From Bacteroidota bacterium (GTDB taxonomy: Bacteria > Bacteroidota > Bacteroidia > B-17B0 > Aurantibacillaceae): a DNA stretch of 64,000 bases. Each line of letters begins with the position of its first letter. Position 1 is the stretch's first letter. Made by a program: the position numbers and the translations under genes. The stretch lies in the NCBI GenBank assembly GCA_013816895.1, contig JACDDR010000003.1, positions 1 through 64,000 on the forward strand. The letters run 5' to 3'. Under the pieces are notes generated by a model. That model was not told the DNA's origin. It saw nothing but the letters and a program-made list of their open reading frames with translations, and did not search any database. Below, piece after piece: positions 8,354 through 17,436 of this stretch.

Positions 8354-9790
8354 ATGCAGAAAAAGAAGTTCATACTAGATCTTGCTATCCTACTGGTTCT
8401 TAATCTGTTAATTAAGCCTTTCTGGACCATCATCATTGAACCTAAAGTGCAGGGTACTATTGGCAATATCAGTTATGGTGAGTATGCTGTCATTTTTAAT
8501 TTTTCTCTCCTTCTTAATATTCTTCTTGATTTCGGACTCAGTAATTTTAATAACAAGAACATTGCGCAAAACAGTCATTTGTTAAGCAAGCACTTCAGTA
8601 AAATGATGGGTCTTAAATTTGCGCTTGGGTTTTTTTATATCTGTATTTCTTTTTGTATCGGTTTTTTTCTGCTTCATTATAACATGAAGCTGTTGCTGGT
8701 ACTCTGTCTGAATAGTTTTTTCCTGAGCTTCATTCTTTTTCTCCGCTCAAACCTGCAGGCTTTGCATTTCTTCAGGGTAGACAGTTTTATTTCGGTGCTC
8801 GACCGTGTTATCATGATCAGCATTGTGGGTCTTATGTTATTAAATGTTTTCGGCATGGAGGTAAGCGTTATGGCTTTTGTGTACGCGCAAACAATTGGTT
8901 ATGCTTTAACTGCAATTGTTTCCTTTATTGTGGTGTTCAATAAAACCCACACGTTTAAACTCAATTGGGATTGGGCCTTCAACCGTTTTATTCTCAGGAA
9001 AAGCGCGCCTTATGCAATATTGGTTTTATTAATGACGTTTTATAACAGACTCGATAGCGTAATGATTGAAAAACTGCTTCCCGGAAATCTTGGAAAAGAA
9101 CAAAGTGGTATTTATGCGAAAAGTTTCAGGTTGCTGGATGCCGCCAATCAGATTGCTTATTTGTTTTCTGTATTGCTGTTTCCCTTGTTCAGCCGGATGC
9201 TCAAACAGAAAGAAAATATCGAGAACGTTGTAAAATTGGGTTTCACTTTACTAATTACACCTGCGCTGATTGTTTCCATTTCAACCATGTTTTATGCTGA
9301 ACATTTTTTTGAGAAAATATATACCGGTGATACACAAGGAGCCGATATTATGGCCGTACTCATGAACTGTTTTACCGCAATATCCATCACTTACATTTTC
9401 GGAACGCTTTTAACGGCCAACGGAAATCTCAAACATCTAAATTACATGGCCCTGTGTGGCATTGGCATCAATATCATTCTCAATTTTATTCTTATTCCTA
9501 AATATTTTGCAATGGGCAGCGCTATATCAAGTCTGGTTACTCAGTTTTTAACAGGGCTTATACAGGTTTATATTTCTTACAAGATCTTTAAATTCAAGCC
9601 CAACAAACGCTTGCTGGCCTCCTTGTTTCTTTTTATTCTGGGTTTGTTTCTCATTAATTATTTTACCCTGCACCTCACCAAACAATGGATGCTCAATTTC
9701 ATAATAATGCTTATATTTAGTGGCTTATTAGCCTTTGTTACTGGTATGGTGGACCCAAAATCCGTTCTTAGGTTCATAAAATATAAATAA
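8354..9790 (+). CDS. Polysaccharide flippase (Wzx/MOP superfamily)
   Basis: This 478-residue protein is hydrophobic throughout, with about 12-14 predicted membrane segments, and resembles oligosaccharide flippases of the MOP superfamily. Family-type features are the N-terminal amphipathic/TM start, FYNRLDSVMIEKLLP in the central cytoplasmic region and the repeated TM hairpins that follow. Such proteins flip undecaprenyl-linked sugar units from the cytoplasmic to the periplasmic face. It is the first gene of a compact operon: the next gene starts 2 nt after its stop, followed by two Wzz-type proteins, an O-antigen ligase/polymerase and an Omp85-like barrel. That context supports a Wzx role in a Wzy-type pathway. 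Confidence 0.88.
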   Translation: MQKKKFILDLAILLVLNLLIKPFWTIIIEPKVQGTIGNISYGEYAVIFNFSLLLNILLDFGLSNFNNKNIAQNSHLLSKHFSKMMGLKFALGFFYICISFCIGFFLLHYNMKLLLVLCLNSFFLSFILFLRSNLQALHFFRVDSFISVLDRVIMISIVGLMLLNVFGMEVSVMAFVYAQTIGYALTAIVSFIVVFNKTHTFKLNWDWAFNRFILRKSAPYAILVLLMTFYNRLDSVMIEKLLPGNLGKEQSGIYAKSFRLLDAANQIAYLFSVLLFPLFSRMLKQKENIENVVKLGFTLLITPALIVSISTMFYAEHFFEKIYTGDTQGADIMAVLMNCFTAISITYIFGTLLTANGNLKHLNYMALCGIGINIILNFILIPKYFAMGSAISSLVTQFLTGLIQVYISYKIFKFKPNKRLLASLFLFILGLFLINYFTLHLTKQWMLNFIIMLIFSGLLAFVTGMVDPKSVLRFIKYK

Positions 9791-9792
9791 AT

Positions 9793-10785
9793 ATGACTGA
9801 AGGTATTTCAACCCGGGACTTTATCGTTAAACTCATACAATGGAAAAGAGTATTTCTGTTGGTTACTATTGCAACTGTACTGGTAACCGGAATTATCGCT
9901 TTTTTAATGCCGAAACAATATAAGTCTACTGCCATATTATTCGCTACCCGTCAGTTCTCTGTTTCCAAACTGGTTATTGAAGCAAACGCGGGCAATCAGG
10001 AAGATTACATGCAGATTGGCGATGAGGACGATTGTGAAAAGTTAATACAATTGCTGAGTTCCGACGCGCTGAAGATCAAGGTGGCCAACGCGTATAATTT
10101 GTGGGACCGCTGGAAAATAAAAGACACCAGTTTTTCTTATCATTACCTGAGGCTTAAATGGGAAGATATGGTGAGCATCAAGCGTACCGAATTCAACAGC
10201 GTAAAAGTTGAGGTTTATGATTATACGGCGAATGGAGCCGCTCAAATTGCAAATGGTATTTCTGATTATTGCGACACGGTAAAATATGAAATGACGAAAA
10301 CCGTTAGTTCGCAGGTGCTGAAAATAGTAAAGGAAGAATATCAGAACACTTTATTACGTATGAAAGAACTGGAGGACAGTCTTCAGTCGTTACGGATGCT
10401 GGGTGTGTTGCATTACAAAGAACAGGTAAAGGCGTATTCTAAAAGTTATGCAAGAGCCATTGAAAAGAATGACGTTGCCGCTATTAAACGACTGGAAGTG
10501 AAGCTGGATACACTTAAAAAATACGGCGGCGCATACCAGATCATGCACGATAACCTCGATAAATACGGGGCTAAATATCCTGATATAAAAGCCAAGTACG
10601 ATGAAGCGCTCGTAAATTACAGCACCATTCTTCCCACTAAGTTTATCGTTGAAAAGGCGATGCCCAATGAATATAAAGCGCGCCCGAAACGGATGATCAT
10701 TGTTTTGATTGCAGTGATCGCAAACAATCTTATTGCTTTATTGTTTATGTTGCTGAAGCAAAAATTTAAAAATTTTATACACTGA
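9793..10785 (+). CDS. Wzz-type polysaccharide chain-length/copolymerase subunit 1
   Basis: This 330-residue protein has a TM segment near residues 20-38 (VFLLVTIATVLVTGIIAFLMP), a YKSTAILFATR strand typical of Wzz domains, a long helical periplasmic middle (about residues 165-245), a P-rich KAMPNEYKARPKRMIIVLIAV stretch and a second TM at the C-terminus. This is the polysaccharide co-polymerase topology. There is no C-terminal tyrosine kinase domain of the Wzc kind. It sits 2 nt after the flippase and 6 nt before a second Wzz-type gene, so the two probably form one oligomer that sets chain length or couples polymerisation to export. Confidence 0.8.
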   Translation: MTEGISTRDFIVKLIQWKRVFLLVTIATVLVTGIIAFLMPKQYKSTAILFATRQFSVSKLVIEANAGNQEDYMQIGDEDDCEKLIQLLSSDALKIKVANAYNLWDRWKIKDTSFSYHYLRLKWEDMVSIKRTEFNSVKVEVYDYTANGAAQIANGISDYCDTVKYEMTKTVSSQVLKIVKEEYQNTLLRMKELEDSLQSLRMLGVLHYKEQVKAYSKSYARAIEKNDVAAIKRLEVKLDTLKKYGGAYQIMHDNLDKYGAKYPDIKAKYDEALVNYSTILPTKFIVEKAMPNEYKARPKRMIIVLIAVIANNLIALLFMLLKQKFKNFIH

Positions 10786-10791
10786 ATACCA

Positions 10792-11712
10792 ATGGATAGT
10801 TTAAACTCTCTGAATATTGTAGCGGTAATCTCCAAAAGAATTAAAACCCTTGCAGTGCTTGTTTTTGCGGCCGCTGTGATCTCTTTCGGGTTTTCATTTC
10901 TTTTAAAGGAAAAATACAAATCAACCGCCGTTGTTTATCCGGTTAACATGTACCAGAATTCTGAAGAATCAAACAGCGAGCAATTATTGCAATATCTTTT
11001 AAGCGAGGATGTAAAGGACGAATTGGCCCGCGAGTTTAATCTGTATGAAAAATACGGGATCGATACGGTTTCAAGAAAAGGCGGAAGAGCGCTGTTTTCG
11101 TATGTTTACCAGGAAAACGTTTCCATTTCACCAACGCTGTATGAGTCTATCGAAATAGCGGTTAAAGATGGGGATCCGGCATTTGCACAAAAATTAAACG
11201 CGCGTTTAATTGTTTTAACCAATCAGCTTATTCAGCGCAACAAGATGCACGTTATTCAACAATATCTTGGTAATGCCCGCACGGTGCTAAAAGCTACGGA
11301 TCATGAAATGGATTCCCTGGACAACGAAATAAAAAAAATAAAAAACGAATACAATATTATTGATGGAAAGCAACAAGCAAAATATTTAAGCAAGGAAGCA
11401 ATTAAAGGGAATCTGTCGGAAACCCAGTTAAAACAATCTCAGGGACTGAAGAAAAATGGGGAAGCATTAAAGATACTAAGCGGCAAAATCAAAGCCAACC
11501 TGCGTGGTTATGGCGAAATGAAAGTGGCTTATGACAAGTATTTAATGGATGCTCAGGGCAATGTGGATTTTATCCTTTACGTTTCAAAACCCAGTCTGCC
11601 CGATAAGCGCTGTTACCCGGTACGCTGGATCATCGTTCTGGTATCGTCAATGTCGGCGTTACTTCTGGGTATTGTTGTTATCCTTATAAAAAACAGGGAA
11701 AAAATCGTTTAA
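10792..11712 (+). CDS. Wzz-type polysaccharide chain-length/copolymerase subunit 2
   Basis: This 306-residue protein is a diverged relative of the preceding gene product, with the same layout: first TM at about residues 18-38 (TLAVLVFAAAVISFGFSFLL), then EKYKSTAVVYPVN, a helical middle with likely coiled coil (about 150-240), the PSLPDKRCYPVRWIIVLVSSM segment and a final TM. It has no Wzc kinase domain and no Tyr-rich tail. Tandem kinase-less co-polymerase subunits are less usual than a single Wzz or Wzc. The gap to the next gene is 3 nt, so translation is likely coupled. Confidence 0.78.
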   Translation: MDSLNSLNIVAVISKRIKTLAVLVFAAAVISFGFSFLLKEKYKSTAVVYPVNMYQNSEESNSEQLLQYLLSEDVKDELAREFNLYEKYGIDTVSRKGGRALFSYVYQENVSISPTLYESIEIAVKDGDPAFAQKLNARLIVLTNQLIQRNKMHVIQQYLGNARTVLKATDHEMDSLDNEIKKIKNEYNIIDGKQQAKYLSKEAIKGNLSETQLKQSQGLKKNGEALKILSGKIKANLRGYGEMKVAYDKYLMDAQGNVDFILYVSKPSLPDKRCYPVRWIIVLVSSMSALLLGIVVILIKNREKIV

Positions 11713-11715
11713 CTC

Positions 11716-13158
11716 TTGGTAAGGTATTTAAAACTATATCTGTTTGAGTTGCTCATCCTAAGCTACATTTTAGGCAACGCCTATATTTTGGTTTACAAGA
11801 AGGATTATTTTTATCCGTACAATCTTTTACCGCTTCTCATTATTGTTGTGTATGTGGCGTTGGTTAATTTACAAAAGCTGGTTTTATTCCTGGCCTTTGC
11901 AACGCCGCTGGCCATTTCGCTTAAGGAACTGGGCATGACCGAGGGGATGGATCTTAGCCTGCCAACCGAACCCATCATGGCGGGCATTATGCTCCTGTAT
12001 ATTTTTAATGAAGTTAACAGCAGCATTACCGACCGCAAATTCGCGCGGCATGCTATTTCCATCATTATCATTTTACAATTGACATGGATGTTTGTTACCT
12101 CGCTTACAAGTACCGAAATTGCAGTATCCTTAAAATACCTTATCGCGCGTTTATGGTTTATTTTCAGTTGCTACGTAATCATGCCGCATCTTTTTCGTGA
12201 CAGAAAAAATCTCGTAAATTTTGTATTGTTTTGTGCGAGCGGCTTATTAATTGTTGTTTTTTATACAACCGTAAAGCACGCGGCCTTTAATTTTAATGAT
12301 AAAGCGGCAGACTGGGTTGTTTCGCCTTTTTACAACGATCACACGGCCTACGGCGCGGCTCTGGCAATGTTCATTCCTGCCTGCTTCAGTTTCCTGTTTC
12401 TTAAAAATTTGTCGCTACCCCTTAAAATATATTCCTTTTTTTTATTCCTTGCTTTTACAACGGCCATAATTCTTTCTTTTGCGCGGGCGGGTTGGTTAAG
12501 CCTGGTAGTGGCGCTTTGCATCCTTGTTACTTTGTTTTTAAAAATAAGATTCAGAACCATCCTGCTTACACTCGCGGTGGGAGGCATACTGTTTTATGCG
12601 TTTCAAACCGAGATACTCATTGCCCTTGGCAGAAATAACACCGACGCGGAAGGCGGCTTTTCCAACAACATTGAATCGGTATCAAATATTTCTACCGACG
12701 CTTCCAATCTTGAACGGTTGAACCGCTGGAGTTGCGCGATCAGAATGTGGGAGGACAAACCTTTTTTTGGATGGGGACCAGGAACCTACATGTTTAAATA
12801 TGCGCCCTACCAATTAAGCCGCGACCGTACCATCATCAGTACCAACTTCGGAACGAATGGCAATGCGCACAGTGAATACCTTGGTCCCCTTTCTGAACAG
12901 GGTGTGCCCGGTCTTATTATCGTACTCGCATTATTGTTTTACAGCACCGCACTTGGCTACAGATTGATCTACCAGATAAAAGAAACTGAAATGAAAATAC
13001 TTTCCATTGGTATATTTCTTGGTTTGATGACGTATTTTGTCCATGGATTTTTAAATAATTTTCTGGATACCGATAAGCTTTCGTTGCCCTTCTGGGGCTT
13101 TCTTGCCGCCCTGGTTACCATCGACTTATATTATCCCAAGAAAGAAATCGGGAATTAA
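11716..13158 (+). CDS. O-antigen ligase/polymerase family membrane protein
   Basis: This 480-residue polytopic protein has about 11-12 TM segments and the large periplasmic loop characteristic of the Wzy/WaaL superfamily, with ERLNRWSCAIRMWEDKPFFGWGPGTYMF followed by NAHSEYLGPLSEQGVPGL. The R...W...GxGxG...H-N/S pattern in that loop is the family's functional core. It could be the polymerase or the ligase; the operon order (flippase, Wzz, Wzz, this gene) makes polymerase at least as likely. The start is TTG at 11716, 3 nt after the previous stop. The first in-frame Met is about 70 residues inside and would delete TM helices, so TTG is preferred. Confidence 0.83.
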   Translation: MVRYLKLYLFELLILSYILGNAYILVYKKDYFYPYNLLPLLIIVVYVALVNLQKLVLFLAFATPLAISLKELGMTEGMDLSLPTEPIMAGIMLLYIFNEVNSSITDRKFARHAISIIIILQLTWMFVTSLTSTEIAVSLKYLIARLWFIFSCYVIMPHLFRDRKNLVNFVLFCASGLLIVVFYTTVKHAAFNFNDKAADWVVSPFYNDHTAYGAALAMFIPACFSFLFLKNLSLPLKIYSFFLFLAFTTAIILSFARAGWLSLVVALCILVTLFLKIRFRTILLTLAVGGILFYAFQTEILIALGRNNTDAEGGFSNNIESVSNISTDASNLERLNRWSCAIRMWEDKPFFGWGPGTYMFKYAPYQLSRDRTIISTNFGTNGNAHSEYLGPLSEQGVPGLIIVLALLFYSTALGYRLIYQIKETEMKILSIGIFLGLMTYFVHGFLNNFLDTDKLSLPFWGFLAALVTIDLYYPKKEIGN

Positions 13159-13210
13159 AATCCACTGGCATGCATTTTGTTGTGCACCATTGAAGTTTTA
13201 ACTCTCAGAT

Positions 13211-15076
13211 ATGCATCCTCTTTTTAACAAACCGGGCAGGGCATTAAAAGGGGTTTTATTACTCATCATTATCTTTTTTTTTCAAACACATCAGAGTTAT
13301 TCTCAGTCCAATGATACTCTCCATCCGGGAAAAGATTCTTTACGGTTTTATAAAAAAATAAAACACTTCGCGCAGAAGAACGGTTTTACGCGCTGGTTAT
13401 ATAACGCCACCTTTGTTGATCCTGAGCCCAGGCAGGAGCCCGTAGCCCCTGAATCAACCGAAGAAAAAAAAATCGTGAACCCCTATATTTATTATGAGCA
13501 TGCTATTATTCGCAATATTAAAATAACGGTGTACGATCCCTTTGGCCATTCTGTTAATGATACTATTTACCGGCGTGTTAATTATTCTCAGCGGATGGGT
13601 AACCTTGCGCATACCAAAACCAGGCAATATATAATCAACAACCGTTTGCTCTTTCATAAAAACGATACGGTTAATCCGCTGGTAATAAGTGAAACTGAGC
13701 GTTTATTGCGATCGGCTATTTTTGTAAACGATGCTAAAATTACCATTGAGTTAACAAGCAGTCGTGATAGCGTGGATGTGAATGTGGTGGTATTGGATAA
13801 ATGGGCCATCACCGTTCCTATACTCATCACCGATGTTTTTGCAAACGCGAAATTCCGTAACCAGAACCTTTTTGGCTGGGGCCAGCAGTTTGAGCAGTAT
13901 GTAGGCTTTACCCGCCCGGATGTGTTCGACTATCATGGGTATTATGCCATCGATAACCTTGATAATACTTACATTTCATCCAGACTTGGCTACGAAGTTA
14001 CACCAACCGGAACAAATGTTGGCATTGCTTTTAACAGAGGATTTTTTTCCCCGCTTACTCCCTGGGCCGGCGGCTTAGCTGTAAATAATGGCTGGGGCTA
14101 TTTTGCATATACCGATGCGATAGACAGTACCGTAAAAAAATTTAAAACCGATGTGTTAAGTTATGATGTATGGACTGGCCGTGCTTTTAAGCTGAGCAAG
14201 GAGAAGAGCTTTTTTAACCAGAGCACGAATATTATCGCGGGTTGGCGCAACTATCGGAGTCAGTACATTAACCGCCCGACTCAGGACATGGATCCGAAAC
14301 ATAATGTATATAATACTACCGCTTTTTTAGGGAACGTTGGATTCGCGCTCCAGGAGTATTACAAGGATAAATATATTTACAGATTTGGAGCCAATGAGGA
14401 CGTGCCGGAAGGAATGATCATACAATACATTTACGGCGGTATAAAAAAGCAGTACGATAAAATAAGATATTATTCAGGTATTGAAGTAGCAAGAGCAAAG
14501 CATTTTAAATTTGGATACGTGTCGGCTACCGTTGCCTATGGCGTGTTTTTCAACAAGTCTGTTTCAAACGATATTACCGCCAACTTTAACATGTATTATT
14601 TCAGTAACTTGAAACGCTCAGGCCGCTGGTTTTTCAGGCAGTTTATTTATTACAATATGGTATATGGCGCAAATAAATTATTCAATGAAACCATTACCCT
14701 GTCGGGGAGTGAGTTGTATGGCTTTAGTCCGGGGACTTTAACAGGAAATACAAAAATGGTGGTGAATTCTGAAACGGTGGCCTATGCCCCTTATAAATTC
14801 ATTGGCTTTAAATTTGCGCCGGTGCTGCTTGCCGGCTTTGGAATGCTGGGCGATCCGCAGCATCCGGTTTTACAAAGCAGCCTGTACCAGGGATATGCGT
14901 TGGGTATTATGTTCAGGAATGAAAATCTGGTGAGCAGTACCTTTCAGTTTTCTTTCGGTTATTATCCTTTTTTACCCGATGGTCATAATTCTGTCTGGAA
15001 ATACAACCCGGTGTCGAGCTTTACACTAAGGGTACGCGGTTTTGCTGTTTCAAGCCCGGGATTTATCGCATACTAA
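13211..15076 (+). CDS. Omp85/TamA-like outer-membrane protein with POTRA-like N-terminus
   Basis: This 621-residue protein starts with a hydrophobic signal segment (about residues 14-32). Residues about 95-205 look like a POTRA-type domain (IIRNIKITVYDPFG, then ETERLLRSAIFVNDAKI, then VDVNVVVLDKWAITVP). The remaining 400 residues alternate aromatic beta strands with turns and end at FTLRVRGFAVSSPGFIAY, compatible with a 16-strand barrel. This is the architecture of BamA/TamA relatives, though it has only one visible POTRA-like unit. It is the last gene of the polysaccharide operon, 52 nt after the ligase/polymerase. A role as a dedicated outer-membrane insertion or export component is inferred only from position. 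Confidence 0.7.
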   Translation: MHPLFNKPGRALKGVLLLIIIFFFQTHQSYSQSNDTLHPGKDSLRFYKKIKHFAQKNGFTRWLYNATFVDPEPRQEPVAPESTEEKKIVNPYIYYEHAIIRNIKITVYDPFGHSVNDTIYRRVNYSQRMGNLAHTKTRQYIINNRLLFHKNDTVNPLVISETERLLRSAIFVNDAKITIELTSSRDSVDVNVVVLDKWAITVPILITDVFANAKFRNQNLFGWGQQFEQYVGFTRPDVFDYHGYYAIDNLDNTYISSRLGYEVTPTGTNVGIAFNRGFFSPLTPWAGGLAVNNGWGYFAYTDAIDSTVKKFKTDVLSYDVWTGRAFKLSKEKSFFNQSTNIIAGWRNYRSQYINRPTQDMDPKHNVYNTTAFLGNVGFALQEYYKDKYIYRFGANEDVPEGMIIQYIYGGIKKQYDKIRYYSGIEVARAKHFKFGYVSATVAYGVFFNKSVSNDITANFNMYYFSNLKRSGRWFFRQFIYYNMVYGANKLFNETITLSGSELYGFSPGTLTGNTKMVVNSETVAYAPYKFIGFKFAPVLLAGFGMLGDPQHPVLQSSLYQGYALGIMFRNENLVSSTFQFSFGYYPFLPDGHNSVWKYNPVSSFTLRVRGFAVSSPGFIAY

Positions 15077-15110
15077 CCCAAAACAAACAGTTAAGAAGAC
15101 TCAAAATTTG

Positions 15111-15177
15111 CGAGGTAAGAATCTGTAAGATTTCAAGGTATTTTCAAGGGTAAAAAAATCTAACAGATTCTAACTCG
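15111..15177. repeat. Imperfect inverted repeat between convergent genes
   Basis: CGAGGTAAGAATCTGTAAGATTT (15111-15133) is answered by AAATCTAACAGATTCTAACTCG (15156-15177), giving an approximately 22-bp stem with a few mismatches around a 22-nt loop. A second pair, AACCGCAA and TTGCGGTT, flanks the pfkA stop. The element lies between the convergent Omp85-like gene and pfkA. It may act as a two-way terminator or be a small mobile repeat; there is no clear T tract. Confidence 0.5.
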
Positions 15178-15227
15178 GGGTTAACCGCAAAAGCCAGATA
15201 GTCAGCGATAAATCGTCTAATTGCGGT

Positions 15228-16199
15228 TTAAGATCCTAAAATTTCAATCAGTTCAACAAGGTCGCTGTTCAGTGCCTGGTGATGTTTTACCGCTTTTTCA
15301 AACGGGGTGAAAGAAACTTTTTTATTGATGATGCCGATCATTTCATTAGAGTGACCTTTCATGATGGCCTTTACCGCGTTAAAACCGATGATGCTGGCGT
15401 TTACACGCTCCATGCAGGTGGGATTGCCTCCGCGCTGAATATGCCCGAGTACGCTCACTCTGAGGTCAAACTCAGGGCAATGTTTTTTAATTATTTCGGC
15501 TACTTTAAAAGCGCCGCCGCTTTCATCGCCTTCGGCAACAACAATAATTTTGCTGCTTTTGGTGCTGCGCCAGGTTTTAATTTTTTCAATTAAATTTTCA
15601 CTGTCGTGTTTTAATTCAGGCACCAGGAGTGCCTCGGCACCGCTGGCAATAGCGCTGCGAAGGGCAATAAGGCCCGCATCACGTCCCATTACTTCCACCA
15701 CAAAAATACGATCGTGACTTTCGGCTGTATCGCGGATTTTATCGATGGCTTCAACAACGGTGTTAATCGCGGTATCATATCCGATTGTAAAATCTGTTCC
15801 TACCAGATCATTATCGATAGTACCCGGGCAACCAACAATTGGTATTTTTATAAGTTTGCTCATTTCAATGGCGCCGCGGAAACTCCCGTCACCACCGATA
15901 ATTACGAGGCCTTCCATTTCATGTTTAAAAAGAGTATCAACTGCCATGCCTAAACCTTTATCGGTTAAAAAACGTTCGCTGCGTGCAGTTTTTAAAGTAG
16001 TACCACCACGGTGAATAATACCTGAAACACTTTCGCGGCCGAGCTTTACAAAATCATTATCAATCAACCCTTCAAAGCCTCTTATAAAACCAACCGTTTC
16101 AATGTTATAATGCACGGCAGTACGCACCACTGCCCTGATGCAGGCGTTCATGCCGGGGGAGTCGCCACCTGAAGTTAAAAGACCGATCTTTTTAATCAT
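15228..16199 (-). CDS. pfkA: ATP-dependent 6-phosphofructokinase
   Basis: PfkA phosphorylates fructose 6-phosphate to fructose 1,6-bisphosphate, the committing step of glycolysis. The 323-residue length is that of bacterial PfkA. Motifs include GGDSPGMNACIRAVVR at the N-terminus (ATP site), GGDGSFRGA, PGTIDNDLVGTD (catalytic Asp region), EVMGRDAGLIAL, and the C-terminal LGHIQRGGNPTCMERV. The GGDGS form of the ATP loop supports ATP rather than pyrophosphate as phosphoryl donor. It is a single gene, convergent with the Omp85-like gene and divergent from ruvX. Nothing about it is unusual. Confidence 0.96.
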   Translation of the reverse strand: MIKKIGLLTSGGDSPGMNACIRAVVRTAVHYNIETVGFIRGFEGLIDNDFVKLGRESVSGIIHRGGTTLKTARSERFLTDKGLGMAVDTLFKHEMEGLVIIGGDGSFRGAIEMSKLIKIPIVGCPGTIDNDLVGTDFTIGYDTAINTVVEAIDKIRDTAESHDRIFVVEVMGRDAGLIALRSAIASGAEALLVPELKHDSENLIEKIKTWRSTKSSKIIVVAEGDESGGAFKVAEIIKKHCPEFDLRVSVLGHIQRGGNPTCMERVNASIIGFNAVKAIMKGHSNEMIGIINKKVSFTPFEKAVKHHQALNSDLVELIEILGS

Positions 16200-16385
16200 G
16201 GTGCTAAGGTAAAGTGAAATAAGGAGTGTTCAAAGGGGATTATATTCTTGCGGCAGCTGCTGACCAAAATAGTTGAGGAATGGTTTTTAAAAATCCCGTT
16301 GAATGTATCTTTTAGCGCATAGGTTTGTAGTAAACTGAATTGCAAAATCTCAATTCTTCATTCTTAATTCTTACTTTTACTTTCA

Positions 16386-16811
16386 ATGGGACGCATCCTC
16401 GCAATAGATTATGGCAGTAAACGTGTTGGCCTCGCGGTAACGGATAATCTGCGCATGATAGCCTGCGGTTTAATGACTATTCACAGCAAAGATCTCATCG
16501 CTTTTTTAGAAGATTATTTTAAAAAGGAAGTGGTGGACGAGATTGTGGTGGGCGAACCAAAAACCCTTAAAAATGTAAAAAGTGATAGTGCCCGTTTTAT
16601 AGATCCCTTTGTTCGTCACCTTGAAAAAAAATTTCCCGAGAAAAAAATAGTGCGTTACGACGAACGCTTTACCAGTGCTCTGGCGCATCAAACCATGCTG
16701 ATGGGCGGTGTAAAAAAGAAGGACCGGCAGAACAAAGCCACGGTTGACGTGATAAGCGCTATTATTATTTTACAGGATTATATGAGTTTTCTTGAGAGCA
16801 GCAGGCGTTAG
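16386..16811 (+). CDS. ruvX: YqgF/RuvX-type Holliday junction resolvase-like nuclease
   Basis: This 141-residue RNase H-fold protein has the family N-terminal motif RILAIDYGSKRVGLAVTD (first acidic residue), VVGEPKTLKN, the central RYDERFTSALA and the C-terminal acidic motif KATVDVISAIIIL. YqgF/RuvX proteins are near-universal in bacteria and implicated in 16S rRNA 5'-end processing and in resolvase-like activity; which dominates here cannot be told. A TACTTTTA box lies just upstream, a one-base variant of the Bacteroidota -7 box. Start and length are normal. Confidence 0.94.
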   Translation: MGRILAIDYGSKRVGLAVTDNLRMIACGLMTIHSKDLIAFLEDYFKKEVVDEIVVGEPKTLKNVKSDSARFIDPFVRHLEKKFPEKKIVRYDERFTSALAHQTMLMGGVKKKDRQNKATVDVISAIIILQDYMSFLESSRR

Positions 16812-16894
16812 TCCGCATGATTACAACGACTCTTTGATTTCGTAAAAAAACGCTGCGGCACAAAATTTGACGTGTTCTGTTAAATACCCGTGCC

Positions 16895-17368
16895 ATGAAA
16901 TTACTTATTTTATTAGGATGCTTTTTTCTTCAACAGAACAGCTTAACAGTAAAAAGCTCCGCGTTTGCAGATGGTCATTACATACCAGAACGTTATTCTT
17001 GTCAGGGGCAGAATATAAACCCAGAAGTACTGATAGGGAATTTTCCCAGCAACACTCAGAGCCTCGCTTTGATAATGGATGACACCGACTCACCAAACGG
17101 CGAATACGATCACTGGATCATGTGGAATATTCCGCCTGTTCAGAAAATAACGGAAAACAGCGCTCCGGGAGTACAAGGCAGGAACAGTAGTAAACAAAAC
17201 AAGTATTTTGGCCCTTGCCCCCCGAACGGTGTGCATACCTATCACTTTAAAGTGTACGCTCTCGATGTAAAATTAGAGATGTCCGATACTTGCGGTAAAA
17301 AAGAGTTGATTAAGGCAATGGATGGCCATGTGCTGGCTTCAGGAGAACTTAAAGGACTGTTTAAATGA
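16895..17368 (+). CDS. YbhB/YbcL-family PEBP (Raf kinase inhibitor-like) protein, secreted
   Basis: This 157-residue protein starts with a short hydrophobic signal-like segment (MKLLILLGCFFLQQNSLTV) and then carries a complete bacterial PEBP domain. Diagnostic motifs are DGHYIPERYSCQGQNINPEV, MDDTDSPNGEYDHWIMWNIPP (ligand pocket) and GPCPPNGVHTYHFKVYALD. Bacterial family members bind small anionic ligands; no specific role is established that would apply here. It lies 84 nt downstream of ruvX in the same direction. The overlapping track ORF at 16867 is a frame shadow. Confidence 0.9.
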   Translation: MKLLILLGCFFLQQNSLTVKSSAFADGHYIPERYSCQGQNINPEVLIGNFPSNTQSLALIMDDTDSPNGEYDHWIMWNIPPVQKITENSAPGVQGRNSSKQNKYFGPCPPNGVHTYHFKVYALDVKLEMSDTCGKKELIKAMDGHVLASGELKGLFK

Positions 17369-17390
17369 TGGGAGTTCTTGAATTCTAAAC

Positions 17391-17415
17391 TTTTTCAGTG
17401 AATCACTCGGAAAAA
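17391..17415. terminator. Possible bidirectional terminator hairpin
   Basis: TTTTTCAGTG-AAT-CACTCGGAAAAA forms a stem with a two-base bulge between the convergent PEBP and T9SS-propeller genes. The A/T tracts are part of the stem, as in two-way terminators. There is no long free T tract, so confidence is limited. Confidence 0.4.
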
Positions 17416-17436
17416 TATCGATAGACTTTAATTTGT

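Noticed and set aside
16199-16385. Possible tRNA or small RNA between pfkA and ruvX
   Set aside because: No cloverleaf or T-loop pattern was found; the region holds only A/T-rich promoter-like sequence. No tRNA pattern was found in other gaps either.
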